The notes under the pieces were generated by a model, which did no database searches, was not told the origin of the DNA, and saw only the letters and a list, made by a program, of their open reading frames with translations. The position numbers were made by a program, and so were the translations under genes. From Tetracentron sinense (Eukaryota > Streptophyta > Magnoliopsida > Trochodendrales > Trochodendraceae), in the NCBI GenBank assembly GCA_015143295.1, contig CM026570.1, positions 27,749,754 through 27,813,753 on the forward strand: a DNA stretch of 64,000 nucleotides. The letters run 5' to 3'. Positions 21,122-33,774 of this stretch are shown here, piece after piece; the first letter of the stretch is position 1, and the number at the start of each line of letters is the position of its first letter.

Positions 21122-21318
21122 ACTTTCTTTGACAGAACCAAAGGGTATTTCCGATTTCTAAGTTGAAGGATTTCCTTAGGAGTTTTCTTCCTGGTCATCT
21201 CAAAAGCAGAAGTGCTTTTCTTAAGCACTTTAATCCTAGGGTCATATGGTATTCTGGTTTTTCTTCCTGGTTCAGCACTTGCTCTGCCTCAGAATGGCCC
21301 TATATCTCTGGAAGGAGG
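21122..21318 (-). pseudogene. Tat gag N-terminal segment between two insertions
   Basis: This continues the minus-strand Tat element across the ACTTT duplication. Readable residues include RKTRIPYDPRIKVLKKS and EMTRKKTPKEILQLRNRKYP. It is cut on the right by the solo LTR starting at 21319, within the duplicated GGAGG (21314-21318). Confidence 0.6.
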
Positions 21319-21782
21319 TGAAGGGAGATCCAGATTAGAATTTATACGGAAACTGGATCGTGAGGATCTTTACACCATAGAAAGCAACTAAAATTATCTA
21401 GGAGTTTTAGTTATATTACCTCGGTGAATGATGTTCACTAGTGAAGCTGAATCCACTCAAACCATCAGATCTCTTTGTAGAGATTTCTTGAAGAAATACT
21501 CGAAGCTCGATCCTTGTTCTTCGCTATCCCCACGAAGCTTTAGAATCTCTACTTTGAATTGAAGAAACAAGAAGAAGATTGAGTAATGGTGTAGATTTTC
21601 TATCACCCAAAACCATAGGGTTCAAAACCCTTGAATCGACAAACCCAACTTGGATGCACCCTTGTAGCTCATGAAAATCCCTAGGGAATACCCTAGGGGC
21701 TCACGGTTTTGGAGAGGAGAGGGAGAAAAAAAATTCTGGAGAATTAATGAGAATTCCTCTCCATATGTTTTGGGTGTTGGGG

Positions 21783-21790
21783 TATTTATA
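21783..21790 (-). promoter_or_regulatory. TATA box of the minus-strand solo LTR
   Basis: TATAAATA in CTATAAATACCCC on the minus strand, followed by a GAGAGGA/CTCCCTCTCC-rich leader. Confidence 0.65.
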
Positions 21791-21989
21791 GATTGGATCA
21801 AATCCAAATCCTACTCCAACTACAACTTATCCCTTTAGGAGTTATTTATTAATAATAACTCTTATTATTAATTTAAATAAATCCTAGCTCATGACTTATC
21901 ACACTCATAAGCTCTGGAGGTGCATGTTAGCGAGTAATTGATTTTAGGTGCAAGATAGAAAGATTTTTGTGAAGCTTTTTAGGGTTTTC

Positions 21990-23548
21990 ATGGCAGCCGC
22001 CGCCCCTTTGAGAGGGAGATCACCACCACGGCCACCGGATAAACAACCCAAAACTTTTGCTGAAGTGGTGGGGAACAAAACCAATCCGGATCAAGGTAGC
22101 ATAAATCACCAGGAGTTCAGCTTTGAATCTGTCACGGATGTGAAAAAACCATCTTCTTATCAAGGTGAGCCAGCCTTGTTCTACTCAAACGAAGAACTTA
22201 CAACCTCGGCAGAAATCTTTAAACATGTTCTAATTGCTAAATTTACATTTGGGAGATCTTCCATTGAAGATCTGACTGCATACGTTCGAAAATCAATACA
22301 TACGAAGCTCGGTATTTCAGTTGGTATTTTGGATGAGAGACACATGCTCATCAGATTTGAATCTGAGGCAGACTACCTCTCTCTTTGGATTAAAGAATTC
22401 TGCTACATGGAGGGGCAAATGGTGCGGTTTATAAAGTGGACACCATTTCTTTAGCAGGTTTTGAACCCACGGTAGTTCCCGTATGGATAACCTTACCAGG
22501 TCTACCCATAAACTTCTTTAATCCGAAGGACCTAAAGGCTATTGGCAGCATCGTGGGGAAGGTATTGAAGGTAGATGGACCAACCAAATCTCTGTCCAGA
22601 CCGAGTATGGCAAGGGTCTGCATAGAAATAGATGTTTCTAAAACAAAGACAGAACGATTTTGGTTAGGGTTACACACCTCGGGGAGATGGCAACCGATTG
22701 TCTATGAGAAAGAATCGGTTATTTGTGAAAGCTGCAACAAGATCGGGCATTGTAAAGATGCCTGCCGTAGCTATGAAAAGAGATCTTATACTCGTAGGAT
22801 GAAGGAGAAGATGAAGATTGGATATCCAGAGGAGACAGCCCCGAAGGTCAACAAGATAAATACTAAGAGATGGGTGGAGAAGGCATTCGGTAAGACTGCT
22901 ACAGTAAATACTACAGATTTGCAACCTCAAAAAAATTTAATAGAGGTTGAAGTGATCGCAGACCAGAATAGAGATCCAAACTTGGGGGGAATAAATTCGG
23001 ATTGTAATACCACTGATCCTAGATTGAACGAGAACATAAAACTTGCCTGTGATAGCAGCAATGGAGGAGATACATCCAGAGGGGAAGAAGAAGAAGAGAC
23101 GGGTGTTCTTGCAGTCCAGAAAAATACAACTCCAAAGGATGATACTGTGATGGACAAAAGTTTGTCTAATAACTGTTATTCTTTGGACAGTACTCACGAA
23201 GAAAGAAGAAGGCCAGGATCTAATATGAATGAGATTCTATTGTTTGATAAAAACAGCTTCGAGAACGAGATCATTGGTCAATGCAATGATGACAAAGAAA
23301 CTCATGCATTACTAGAAGCATCGAAGACTGACAAACCAAAGAGCTCATGTAAATCCAAGGAAGAAGAGGTTTTAAAAACCAAGAATTCTAAAGATGAGGG
23401 GTGCAGGTCAGAATCTAAGATGAGTAGGAGCAAACCGTTTCTGAATAGGGATGATTTCATCCAAAGTTGCAAGCTGTTTTCAAATAAGATAAACGGTTCA
23501 GTATGGCTGAAGAATAATACGGTGATGGAAGGGAATGAGGTAGGTTAA
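21990..23548 (+). pseudogene. LINE 1 ORF1, DUF4283/CCHC RNA-binding protein, one frameshift
   Basis: The plant LINE ORF1 protein binds element RNA. The start chosen is ATG 21990 (MAAAAPLRG, after a stop-free run from 21948). The first part has TFAEVVGNK and the DUF4283-type fold, ending in GQMVRFIKWTPF. A single frameshift near 22440-22455 moves the frame to the reading that continues PVWITLPGLPINFF, LSRPSMARVCIEID and RWQPIVYE. The knuckle CESCNKIGHCKDAC fits C-x2-C-x4-H-x4-C. The C-terminal half is hydrophilic and acidic, ending at TAA 23548. ORF2 begins 79 nt later. Confidence 0.85.
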
Positions 23549-23627
23549 GTCAGACAAAAACCCAGAGAGAGAGTTACAAGATCTAAGACCAGGGCGGGGT
23601 CTCAAGCTAACACTCCATTGTTTACCT

Positions 23628-26600
23628 ATGGTTAGGGCAATCATTTGGAACATAAGGGGAGCGGGTAACCCAAATTCCCGAAGCAGATTGTATTCTGTCA
23701 TAGTGGAGAAGAAGATTTCTTTAGTTGCTCTACTGGATCCGAAAAAAAATTTAAAGTGCCGTGACAAATATGCTAGAGAGTGGGGGCTCAATAACTATTC
23801 AGAGAATAATGGTGAGAGTAGTAAAATTTGGATATTCTGGAAAGATGATATCATAGTTTCTTCAATTCAAAGATCTCATCAATGTATTTCGCTTATCCTA
23901 TCGGAGAGAGGTTCTAAGCTGGCCAGGTTTTCTTTTATCTATGCGTCTTGTGATAGATTAGTTAGAAGGGAGCTTTGGGAGGAACTTCAAATTATTAGTA
24001 CAGATATATCTACCCCTTGGATTTTAGGTGGGGATTTTAATGTAATCCGTAATGTGGAGGAGAAAAAAGGGGGAAGAAGTCCAGCTTTAAATGCGATCGA
24101 CGAATTCAACAGTATGATTAGTCAGTGTGGTATTATTGATGGGGGCTTCATGGGTAATCGCTTTACGTGGTGCAATGACCGCGTTAGAGCTCATTGCATT
24201 TGGGCTAGATTGGATAGAGTTTTTTACAATTCAGCTTGGCAAGATGTTGTATCTCAGACTACTATCACTCACCTTCCTAGAAGTCCTTCAGATCACTCCC
24301 CCCTTCTTCTTGAGGCTGTTAGCATTTCGAGAGGAGGCCACTTTTCGTTCAAATTTCAAAATATGTGGACCAAAGATGCAGGCTTCTTGGATTTTGTGGA
24401 AAAGAATTGGAAAGAAGAAATGACAGGTAACCCTATACTCTCCTTCTTCTTGAAATTAAAGTTCCTTAAAGTAGAATTATCTAAATGGAACAAAAATAAT
24501 TTTTGCAACATCTTTTCTAATCTGAGATCTTGTGAAAGAAAAGTGGATGATCTCGAAATTCAAATGCAAATCAATTGGACAAAAGAAGGTTACTTGGAGT
24601 TATGTAATGCTAAAGCGGAGTTGAAAAATTATCTAGATATGGAAGAAATATACTGGAAACAAAAATCCCGGGAACACTGGCTAAAAGAAGGAGATAAAAA
24701 TACCAAGTTCTTTCATGCGGTTTATCAAAATAAATGCAAAAGAAATACGGTCCATAATATTATTGATAGCCATGGAAAATTGTTGACTCACGAGGATGAT
24801 AAGGGTAAAGAGGCGGTAAGTTTCTTCCAGAAAAATTTACTTTCAGAAGGTATATCCGGGGATAGCAGATTAGTAGAGTGTATTCCTTCCCTTGTATCGG
24901 ATGATGATAATGATAATCTTTGCAAAATTCCAGAAGAGGAAGAAATAAAGAAGGTTGTGTTTAATATGCAGGACTCTGGGGCTCCTGGCCCGGATGGGTA
25001 TTCGAGCTTGTTTTTTAATTGTTGGGGCATTATAAAAGAAGACCTGATATCTGCCATTCATCATTTTTTTTATAATGGTTTTATCCCTAGAGCTGTCAAC
25101 GCTACGATGCTATGCTTGATAGCTAAAATTGAGAACCCAGTTGCATTTGGTGATTATCGTCCAATTAGCCTCTGTAATGTTTTCTACAAAATTATTGCGA
25201 AGATCTTAGCAATCCGATTGGGTTTTGTTTTGCCAAAATTAATATCAGAGGAGCAATTAGCTTTTGTCAAAGGTAGAAGTATCGTGGATAACATCTCTGT
25301 GACTCAAGACATGATTTCTCACATAAACAAGAAAGTGAGAGGGGGAAATGTGCTCTTCAAGTTGGATATGGCCAAGGCTTATGATCGAATGGAATGGGAT
25401 TTTCTTCTTTTAGTCCTGAAGAAATTTGGATTTTGTGAGAATTTCAGCAAGCTCATAAAAGGCTGTATTTCCTATCCTTTTTTCTCTGTCATCCTGAATG
25501 GAAAATTGCATGGATTTTTTCAATCTTCACGGGGTTTACGGCAAGGTGATCCCCTTTCCCCGGCTTTGTTCATCTTGGCAGAAGAAGTACTTAGTAGGGA
25601 TTTGAAGAATATTTTTGTAGAAGGTCAAGTTGGTTATTTCAGAACTTCCAGATGTGCGATGCCTATTTCTCACCTCCTCTTTGCAGATGACACTCTTGTT
25701 TTCTGCAATGGGCAGAAAAGATCCATAAATAATTTGTTTAAATTCCTCTCATCCTATGAATCAGCCTCTGGCCAAAGGATCAACAAGCTCAAGAGTACCA
25801 TGTATGTGGCTGAAAATAAATCCGAGCTAGACAAAGGGAGATTGATGAATATCTGTGGTATTGAGATCGGTAAGTTTCCGTTTAGATATTTGGGGATTCC
25901 TCTTTTTATTGGTAGAATGAAAAAAATTTTCTTTGACTTTATTATTGATAAAGTTAGAATGAAAATAGATGGATGGAAAGGTAAATTACTGTCTCAGGGT
26001 GGGAAATTAGTGCTCATTAAATCGGTTTTAGCATCCTTACCTATTTACACTTTGATGAGCACTAATATTCCGAAGGGTGTTATCTATAGAATGGAAAGTA
26101 TGTTTGCTTCGTTCTTCTAGAATGATTCCTTGGGCGGCAACAGAGCTCACTGGGTTGCTTGGAATAAAATTGCTAAACCTATGGATGAAGGTGGGTTGGG
26201 AATTCAAAATCTTGTGGATGTGACCAGAGCGTTCCGTATGAAGATGGCTTGGAAAATAATATCAGAAAAAGGTTTCTTGAGTGATTATTTCAGAAGTAAG
26301 TACTTAAGAAATAATCATCCTTAGATGATAGATAATTTTCTCAAAGGTAACAAGACTTGGCTTGAGATGGGGCGTTGGATAAAGAGCACATTACTAAAAT
26401 GTAAATGGCTGATTGGTAATGGGAATGAGACAAATTTCTGGTTTGATATTTGGTTGGATAATGCTCCGTTGATTGACTCGGCTTCAGATTGTCCTACTTC
26501 TTTCCCTATGATTAGAGATTGCTGGTCTAGAGGGAGGTGCACGGTGGAGGAGTTACATTTACTCCCAAGTAGCATGATTCAGGCTGTTAAAAATTATCCT

Positions 26601-27779
26601 ATAAATCTTTCCTTCCATGAGGACAAGATTATTTGGAGTAGAGAGAGTTCAGGTAAATTCTCTTCCAAATCTTGTTAGGATTGTGTTCGGGAAGTCTCTC
26701 CAAAGGTAAATTGGTCCTTTTTTATTTGGAACGAATCAATCCCTGCTAAGATTTCCATTCTAATCTGGAAAATTTTCCACAATGCTATCTCTGTTGATTT
26801 AAGAATTCAAGACAAAGGGATACCCCTGCCTAGCAAATGTGAGTGTTGTTTGAATCCTAAGAGGGAATCTTTATCACATTTGTTTTGTCAAGGTGAGATT
26901 GCTTCGAAGATTTGGAGAAGAGTGGGAAATGCTTTGAATATTCAGATTTTTGAAGAGGATACTATCCAAACCAGATTGATGAGATTTTTCCAAAGTAGAA
27001 ATAATGGTTCTGTGTGGGGTTTCCTTAGTTCTGTTTTACCGGTTTTCATTTGTTGGGAGATTTGGCTTTATCGTAATGTTTCTAGATATGATAATTTCAA
27101 AAGGAATTTCAATGACATATTGAAGAGAATTAATGCAGGTTTGAAAGGTGCAGCAGTTTCTTGGAAGTTCACAAAAAGGTTAAGCTCCACTGATAAAGAT
27201 TTATGTGTCTTCTTTGATATCCCTATTGTGGCTCCAAAAACGAAGCGTCCCATCCTCACTAAATGGATCAACCCTTCTCCGGGATGGTTCAAATTAAATT
27301 CCGATGGGGCAGCTAACAATGAAACGGGCATTAGTGGTGGAGGTGGCATAATTCGGGATTCCAATGGTCATATGATCATAGCTTACTATGAGTTTTATGA
27401 ATTGGAAACAAACACTGTAGCCGAAATCAGGGCTATATGGGATGGTTGTCTTCTGTGTGATAAAATGGGATTAACTAATATCATAGTGGAAAGTGATTCT
27501 CAAATTATTATTGATGTGTTAAATGGTGTCTTGATTCCTCCATGGAAAACGTGGAACTGGTGGAAGAAAATTATCAGCTTGAAGACTAGATGCAACTTAA
27601 TATTTCAGCATACTTACCGTGAAAATAATCAGATAGCGGACTTTCTTTCTAAAGAAGCTTGCAAGACTCAAGACAGTAAAATTCTCGGAGGTATAAATGA
27701 TTGTCCTCAGATTATTAAGGGTATGCTATGCACTAATCGTTCTTCGATTTTTAATGTCCGAAATGTTTGCACAGATTGA
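23628..27779 (+). pseudogene. LINE 1 ORF2: endonuclease, reverse transcriptase, RNase H; three stops
   Basis: This is the ORF2 polyprotein of target-primed reverse transcription, about 1383 codons in one frame with TAG stops at 26118, 26322 and 26676. The APE-type endonuclease starts MVRAIIWNIRGAGN, with GGDFNVI and the terminal SDHSP. RT blocks are PGPDGYS, DYRPISLCN, KLDMAKAYDRMEW, GLRQGDPLSPALF and the catalytic FADDTLVF. A zinc-type CECC...SHLFC motif lies at about 26838-26890. The C-terminal RNase H (about 27280-27680) shows LNSDGAA, AEIRAIWDG, VESDSQ and ADFLSKEA, the four acidic positions of the plant-type RNase H domain. In the endonuclease the usual Glu is Asp (LLDPKKN). Confidence 0.9.
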
Positions 27780-28117
27780 TCAGTGTTGTGGTTGGGTATT
27801 GAGCATTTTCTCCTTAATAGGGACTATTTTCTCAGGTTGGAGTTTTTGGTTTTTGTCCTCCCCAACGCGTGCAGGTCTTTTTGCTGGTTTCAGGGGTCTA
27901 TGTAATTTTGTGTTTTTTGTCAGAGGTGGAAATGCCATCTTTGAGTGTGGTTTGTCTTGGGAGGGGTTAGGTTTTGACCCCCCTCTCAGTTGGTTGTTTG
28001 TTCGGGGTAAGGTTTATGTCCCCCCCTTCTTCATTTTATAATAAAATTGGTAGGGGTCTGCCAAACCCCCCACTCATTCTGAGTGGCTTTTCTAAATAAA
28101 AATAAAAATAAATAAAT
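27780..28117 (+). other. LINE 1 3' UTR and AAATA-repeat tail
   Basis: A T-rich 3' UTR with a short inverted repeat (GGTAGGGGTCTGCC) ends in (AAATA/AATA)n at 28093-28117 in place of a pure poly-A tail. Confidence 0.8.
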
Positions 28118-29579
28118 AAATAAATCCTAGTTTCAGTATAACTACTTTTGTTATAGTAATCCTACAAATTAAAGAGTCCTTTTCCAAAAGGGATTCCTTA
28201 ATTAAAGGGATTAGTCAACAACCAACCAATCCTAATCCAATTAGGATTTCTCCAAAGGGGGCGTGAGCTTTGGGGAGTCTAGGACTCCTAGTTGTAATCC
28301 AATTACAACTCTTCTTAATCCTTCTTGCATTCCAACCATTGGAATTTAATTCCATAGTAAATAGAGTTATTATTTAATAATTATTCAAGTAACCAAGTCC
28401 TAATCCAATTAGGATTACTAAAGTGGGCGCCCCATTCATGGGTTTTAATCCATGGGTTTGGGCCCATTTTAAAGGTCCATTCTTATTGGTTTATGGATAT
28501 GGGTCAAACCCATTTCCCCTTTAATTAGGTTAATTAAATAATTACTAATATAATCCCTTAATTTAAATTAATAATTAATTTAAACCATACATTAACTTTT
28601 AATCTATTTAATTAATGATTAACATTTAATCATTTTTAAATAATTGATTAACATTTAATCAATCTATGAGCTTGTTTTTCTTATGTGAGTATCTCCATAG
28701 ATTGCTCTGGGACATTCTTACGTTAGCTTACCCAATATTATCCCATTGACCCTAAACAGGAATTACATCGGAATTGCAAGTGACGTGAGATATCCATGTT
28801 GCAATTGAATCCCAGTGTATGAACAGTAACCAATACAGATCCCGCCACATGAACTTTTTAATTCAATTAATCCTTCCAATTACATTATCCCTAATGGGCC
28901 TTCGAGATTATTTATACTATCTAACTCATAGCCCATTGCACATCATCCGAGTTTCCAAGAATTCTGATTAAGCCATGAGAAACATTTTCTTATGTAAAAC
29001 ATTTTGAGAAAAACATTTTTATAAGTATAATACATTTTAAATAAAATATATTTAAAAATTGTTTTGTTCCAAAATCACCTGCGCATGATTTAATCTTAAT
29101 TGACAATTTTACCCAGAACTTGGATAATCTCTCAAATTAATGAGTATGAATTTCTCGTTTGAAATTCATTATGAATCAAACAGCTTTCAGACTATCCAAC
29201 TGTCACTATATCGTATTGCCTAAGGTAAAGAATACTTTGGTGGAATCAAAACAATTAGATTACTGTTCAGTTATAAATGAACTCATCAGATCTAAGGATC
29301 ATTGAAATTGTTCAATGTAAATGAGAGACCAACTATTTGATAGTATGTCTATGCAAGAGGTCTCTCATTGTGTAGCACCCCGGACTTTTTCATCCTTAAT
29401 GAATAGTACCTTCGTAGCTAATTGGCCGTTTTTGTAGTCTAATTAATAAATAAGGGAGAAATCGGAAATTTTGAAATGTCAGAAATGTTCGTTTTCGAAA
29501 GACGGATCCAACGCAAGTTGAATCGTCGAAATCCGACGAGCGAGTCAAAAGATATGGTCAAAACAGTCCAGACATACAG

Positions 29580-29768
29580 AGCACCGATCGCTCGGTCCAG
29601 TCAGCGATCGATCGGTCCATAACCGATCGATCGGTAACTATCGCACGGTCAGAAATTTTGTATGGGGAAATTTTCCAGAGAGTGAGTTTTTGACCGGTCG
29701 ATCGGTCATAAACACCGATCGCTCGGTAGGCAACCGATCGATTGGTCATAACCACCGATCGCTCGGTC
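29580..29768 (+). promoter_or_regulatory. CCGATCGATCGG palindrome array, two blocks
   Basis: Seven to eight copies of CCGATCGATCGGT or CCGATCGCTCGGT, in two blocks around the spacer TATGGGGAAATTTTCCAGAG. The order of the two variants is the same as in the arrays at 52002-52185, 32682-32868 and 57873-58055. Confidence 0.65.
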
Positions 29769-30810
29769 TTCGCGTTTTTGCAGAAATTTCAGTAAGGGCG
29801 TTTTCATCTTTTGGGTGTTAAACCCTTACCCATAAGGGTTTGCTCGATCCTTTGGGGCCTCACTTACAACATTTGAGGGATTTTGAGAGATAAGAGAGAG
29901 AAGAGGAGAAAGCTCTAACCTAGGGTTTGGTATTGAGGAAGAAATCAAAGGGGTGGACCATCCTAGGTCGTCCTCAACTTGGATTTGCTTCAAGTTCAAG
30001 GCTCAAGCTCGTGTGGGAGCCACTCTCCAAGCTAGGGCAGCCATCTCACGTACGTTTTGAAACTCGAGTCTTCCTCAAGCAAGGGTTGTTCCCTACCCCT
30101 TTTGGAGCTTCAATCAAGTTTCCCACCAAGGATCAAGCCTTGAGCAAGGTTAGTACACCCTTCCTAGTTAAGCTTAGTGATAATGGTATAGGTTTTCCTT
30201 TAAGCATGCTTGGGTGTTGAACTTTTATATATTCCCTCTTCTTAATAATGCATAAAATGCCCTAAATGAACAAGATGAATTAAATGGTTATGGATGTATG
30301 GGATGTGGATGGTGGAGGCGCTTGGATGCCATGTAGAGGTGATGATTGTTGTGTAATGAAAATGGTGGAAGGGCAATGTATCCATAATGCGCATACACTA
30401 CATGTTTGATGAAATGCTTGATTTAAATATACAAATTAAAGGTTAAAAGAATTATCGCATATCACATGTTTAATGAAATGCATGAATGAGGACTAAACTA
30501 AGACAATGAAAATATGATTTTGGGGTTTCTCCCCAATTGAGAAACTTGAATGAAATGTTATACATGTTCCTCAAAAAAAAAAACTCACGTGCTTATTGGG
30601 ATTATAGTAATACTATATGATGTTTATCATTATATCACCAATTGTTATGCATGCATGATTATGTCACTATGATTTCCATAACTTGCTACACACAAGCACA
30701 GATATGTGAATGAACTAAGGTTTTTAAATGAGCATTAAGAAGTGAAACGAGTACAGGTAAATGTAAGGAAAATAAGTAAGGCCTCACACGCATAAGTTTG
30801 ATAAATGAAA

Positions 30811-31608
30811 TGTCAAGGAGGTTGGTAGCCCCGGTTAAGGGTGCTAACCTCTGGCTCATAAGAAAAGTATTGGAATTGTCAAGGGGGTTGGTAGCCCAGG
30901 ACTGTGCGGGTGCTAACCCCTGGCTCATAAGAAAGGACTTGAAAGTATTGTACTATCAAGGAGGTTGGTAGCCCGGTTAAGGGTGCTAGCCTCTGGCTCA
31001 TAAGAAAAGTAACGGTATTGTCAAGGAGGTTGGTAGCCCAGGATTATGCGGGTGCTAACCTCTAGCTCATAAGAAAGGTGTTGTATTGTCAAGGGGGTTG
31101 GTAGCCTAGGGATGTGCGGGTGCTAACCCCTTGCTCATAAGAAATATATTGTACTGTCAAGGAGGTTGGTAGCCCAGGGATATACGGGTGCTAACCTCTG
31201 GCTCATAAGAAAAGAATTGAATTGTCAAAGAGGTTGATTAACCTCTGGCTCAGAAGAAAAGTAATGGAATTGTCAAGGGGGTTGGTAGCCCAGGATTGTG
31301 CGGGTGCTAACCCCTGGCTCATAAGAAAGATATGGAACTATCAAGGAGGTTAGTAGCCCAGGATTATGCGGGTGCTAACCTCTGGCTCATAAGTAAGGTA
31401 TCGTACTGTCAAGGAGGCTGGTAGCCCAGGGATGTGCGGGTGCTAGCCTCTGGCTCATAAGAAGTGTATTGTACTGTCAAGGGGGTTGGTAGCTCAGGGA
31501 TGTGCGGGTGCTAACCCCTGGCTCATAAGAAAGGTATTGTACTGTCAAGGAGGTTGGTAGCCCAGGGATATGCGGGTGATAACCTCTGGCTCATAAGAAA
31601 TATTGAAA
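30811..31608 (+). repeat. Twelve 68-bp hairpin repeats with compensatory arm changes
   Basis: Unit starts lie near 30811, 30877, 30954, 31019, 31087, 31155, 31223, 31271, 31339, 31407, 31475 and 31543. Each has a left arm GGAGGTTGG or GGGGGTTGG and a right arm AACCTCT or AACCCCT. Left A goes with right T and left G with right C in all 12 units. In unit 10 the left arm is GGAGGCT and the right arm AGCCTCT. Unit 7 is a short form without the middle. Confidence 0.93.
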
Positions 31609-32681
31609 GGACAACTCAAAGAGGAATTGTATGATGCATAGACATGTTTTAGTTTCATAATAATTATGACTTGATAAAATGTTTATGTATTATGTTGCTT
31701 TACATAATTATGATCTGTACTATTCCATCACTTGTATATGTTATTTACTCGTTATTATAATGGTTAGCTAGGAGCTTGTACTCGCTGAGTATTCCATGCT
31801 CAGCCGTACTTTTATGTCGACAGGTACAATATACGTTTATGTATTTTGGGTCCGTGGATCAAGGTTATCAGGGAGAGTAGGAGCTTGATTGGAATTTTCA
31901 CCAGACATTGGGGGCTTGGATATGTGGTACTATGGGGGGGTTGAGTGAGAGAGACATGTATTTTGGGATTTACTTTTGGGGGGATTTTCATGTAGGCTTG
32001 AATTGGTGATTCAAGCATTTGTACATCTGTATTATTGTATTTTATTCAGTCGTTCGTTTTTGTAAACACTTGGGAGTACATTTATTTTAAAGAAATTTTA
32101 TGTGTCACTTTTTGGCATGCCTTGTATGCTCTTGCAGGATGGTTGTCGTGGTAGGTAACGAGCTCAAATATCGCCTAACTCCTAGGGGGTGTTTTGGGGC
32201 GTTACACATTGAATGCAATCAGTCAGTGTACATTTAAGCACTCATATGCTGATATGTAGTCTCTACTACAATAGTTCGAGATAGAACTACATCTCAACTA
32301 TTGAGAGCATCTTCGCATTATGGCAGCCATATAAGTGAAGTGCCCTGTAGAAACCCGAAACTTTTGCCCATGTATTGGAATTTGTGCCAAGGCTTAGGCC
32401 TTTGTAATCTTCCATTCCCATGGAAGGAGAAATTTTAAAGAATGATAAGTGTTGGGAAGAGGGATTCCTAAGTCGGATATGTTAAAAATCCGGTTTATTG
32501 AACTCCATTTACGGATCAGTTAACTTTAGGGGTAATTTGGTCAATGAATAAGGGAGAAAATAAAAATTTTGAAATGTCAGAAATGTTCCTTTTCGAAGTA
32601 CAAACCAACGCAAATTGAATCATCAAAATCCGACGAACGAGTCAAAAGATATGGCCAAAACAGTTTGGACCTACAGAGCAC

Positions 32682-32868
32682 CGATCGCTCGGTCATTAAT
32701 AGCGATCGATCGGTCCAAAACCGATCGATCGGTACCTATCGACTGGTTAATTTTTTTGTATGGGAAAATTTTCCAGAGAGTATGTTTTTGACCCATTGCT
32801 CGGTCAAGAACATCGATCGCTTGGTAGGCAACCGATCGATCGGTCATAACCACCGATCGCTCGGTCTT
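32682..32868 (+). promoter_or_regulatory. CCGATCGATCGG palindrome array
   Basis: The two-block layout is the same as at 29580-29768, with a TATGGGAAAATTTTCCAGAG spacer. Confidence 0.6.
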
Positions 32869-33774
32869 CGCGTTTTTGTAGAATTTTCATTGAGGGCTTT
32901 TTCGTCTTTTGGGCATTTTCACCTCGCCTATAATGGCTTACTCGAGCCTAAGGGTTTCATAAACCCTTAGGGCAGCATTTTAAGAGAGAGTAGAGGAGAG
33001 GAAGAGGGGTTTTCAACTAGGGTTGCATCTTGAGAGAAATCAAGAGTCCAATAACCCTAGATCTCACCTCAAGGCTTGGATTCTTCAAATCCATCTTCAA
33101 GCAAGCGAGGAGCACGTTCTCCAAAGCTAGGGCAGCGTCCAACCTCGACTCTTGCAAGTGTTTTCTTCCTCTTTTCATGGTCGGTACCTTTTACTACCCT
33201 CCTAGTTCATATTCCCCATTCTTTCCTTCCTTTTATTGTTTTCCTAAAGTATGAACCTATTGGGATGTGAATGGAATGGTTGTGTGAGGATGGATTTGGG
33301 CGAATGGATGCCGTGTGAATGATGGGATGAATGAAATGGGGAGGACATTGTATCCATAATAAACATACATGTGTGATGTGAACATCAATCCACCTAGAAA
33401 AGCATGATGTAGGGTTAATACATAATGAACACACCCCATGTTTGATGAAATGCCAAGGTAAATAAAATGAGTTGTAAATTAAGAGATGCAAGCTTAATTA
33501 ATTATAGAAATTCCTAGGGCCTATGATAGTGTGTTTCCTTGCTTTCCCTAAATTGCATGAATATTGACTTGCTCAAATTATCGATGTTATATGTATTGTG
33601 AATTACCCAATTGCCATATTTAAATTCAAATGCAAGTATGTACACGATTCCACGAGCACGGCATGCATGATATGCTTTATCGGGTTTTCGAGTGTCAGGA
33701 GTAGGACATATCCTAAGATATGTTTTGCTTAGGGGTAGGGCATTTGCTAAGATATGCTTTGCTCCGATATCACA

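Larger units (their letters stand above)
21888..28117 (+). mobile_element. Near full-length L1-like LINE with RNase H (LINE 1)
   Basis: A non-LTR retrotransposon flanked by a perfect 13-bp target duplication AAATAAATCCTAG (21875-21887 and 28118-28130). It has a short 5' UTR, ORF1, ORF2 with endonuclease, reverse transcriptase and a C-terminal RNase H, a 3' UTR, and a tail of AAATA repeats. It is inactive: ORF1 has a frameshift and ORF2 three in-frame stops. Confidence 0.93.
29371..32206 (+). mobile_element. Solo LTR, Tekay subfamily TGTAGCACCCC (2836 bp)
   Basis: Its termini are TGTAGCACCCCGG and GGGGCGTTACA, with perfect duplication CATTG (29366-29370, 32207-32211). Its first 430 bp are nearly identical to the 3' LTR of the Tekay gag-pol element (51788 on). 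It carries the palindrome array 29580-29768, donor-like CAAG|GTTAGTA (30148/30149), a 12-unit hairpin array, and an acceptor at 31823/31824. The acidic exon is missing: directly after the acceptor the sequence jumps to the TATGTATTTTGG segment that normally lies after the exon. Confidence 0.93.

Noticed and set aside
28131-29370. Possible AT-rich host intergenic DNA or matrix attachment region
   Set aside because: The stretch joins the other pieces of the minus-strand solo LTR exactly at the LINE and LTR duplications, so it is LTR sequence.
29580-29768. CRISPR-like spaced palindromic repeats
   Set aside because: Spacers are short, shared between loci and conserved; the context is a plant LTR, and no cas genes are present.
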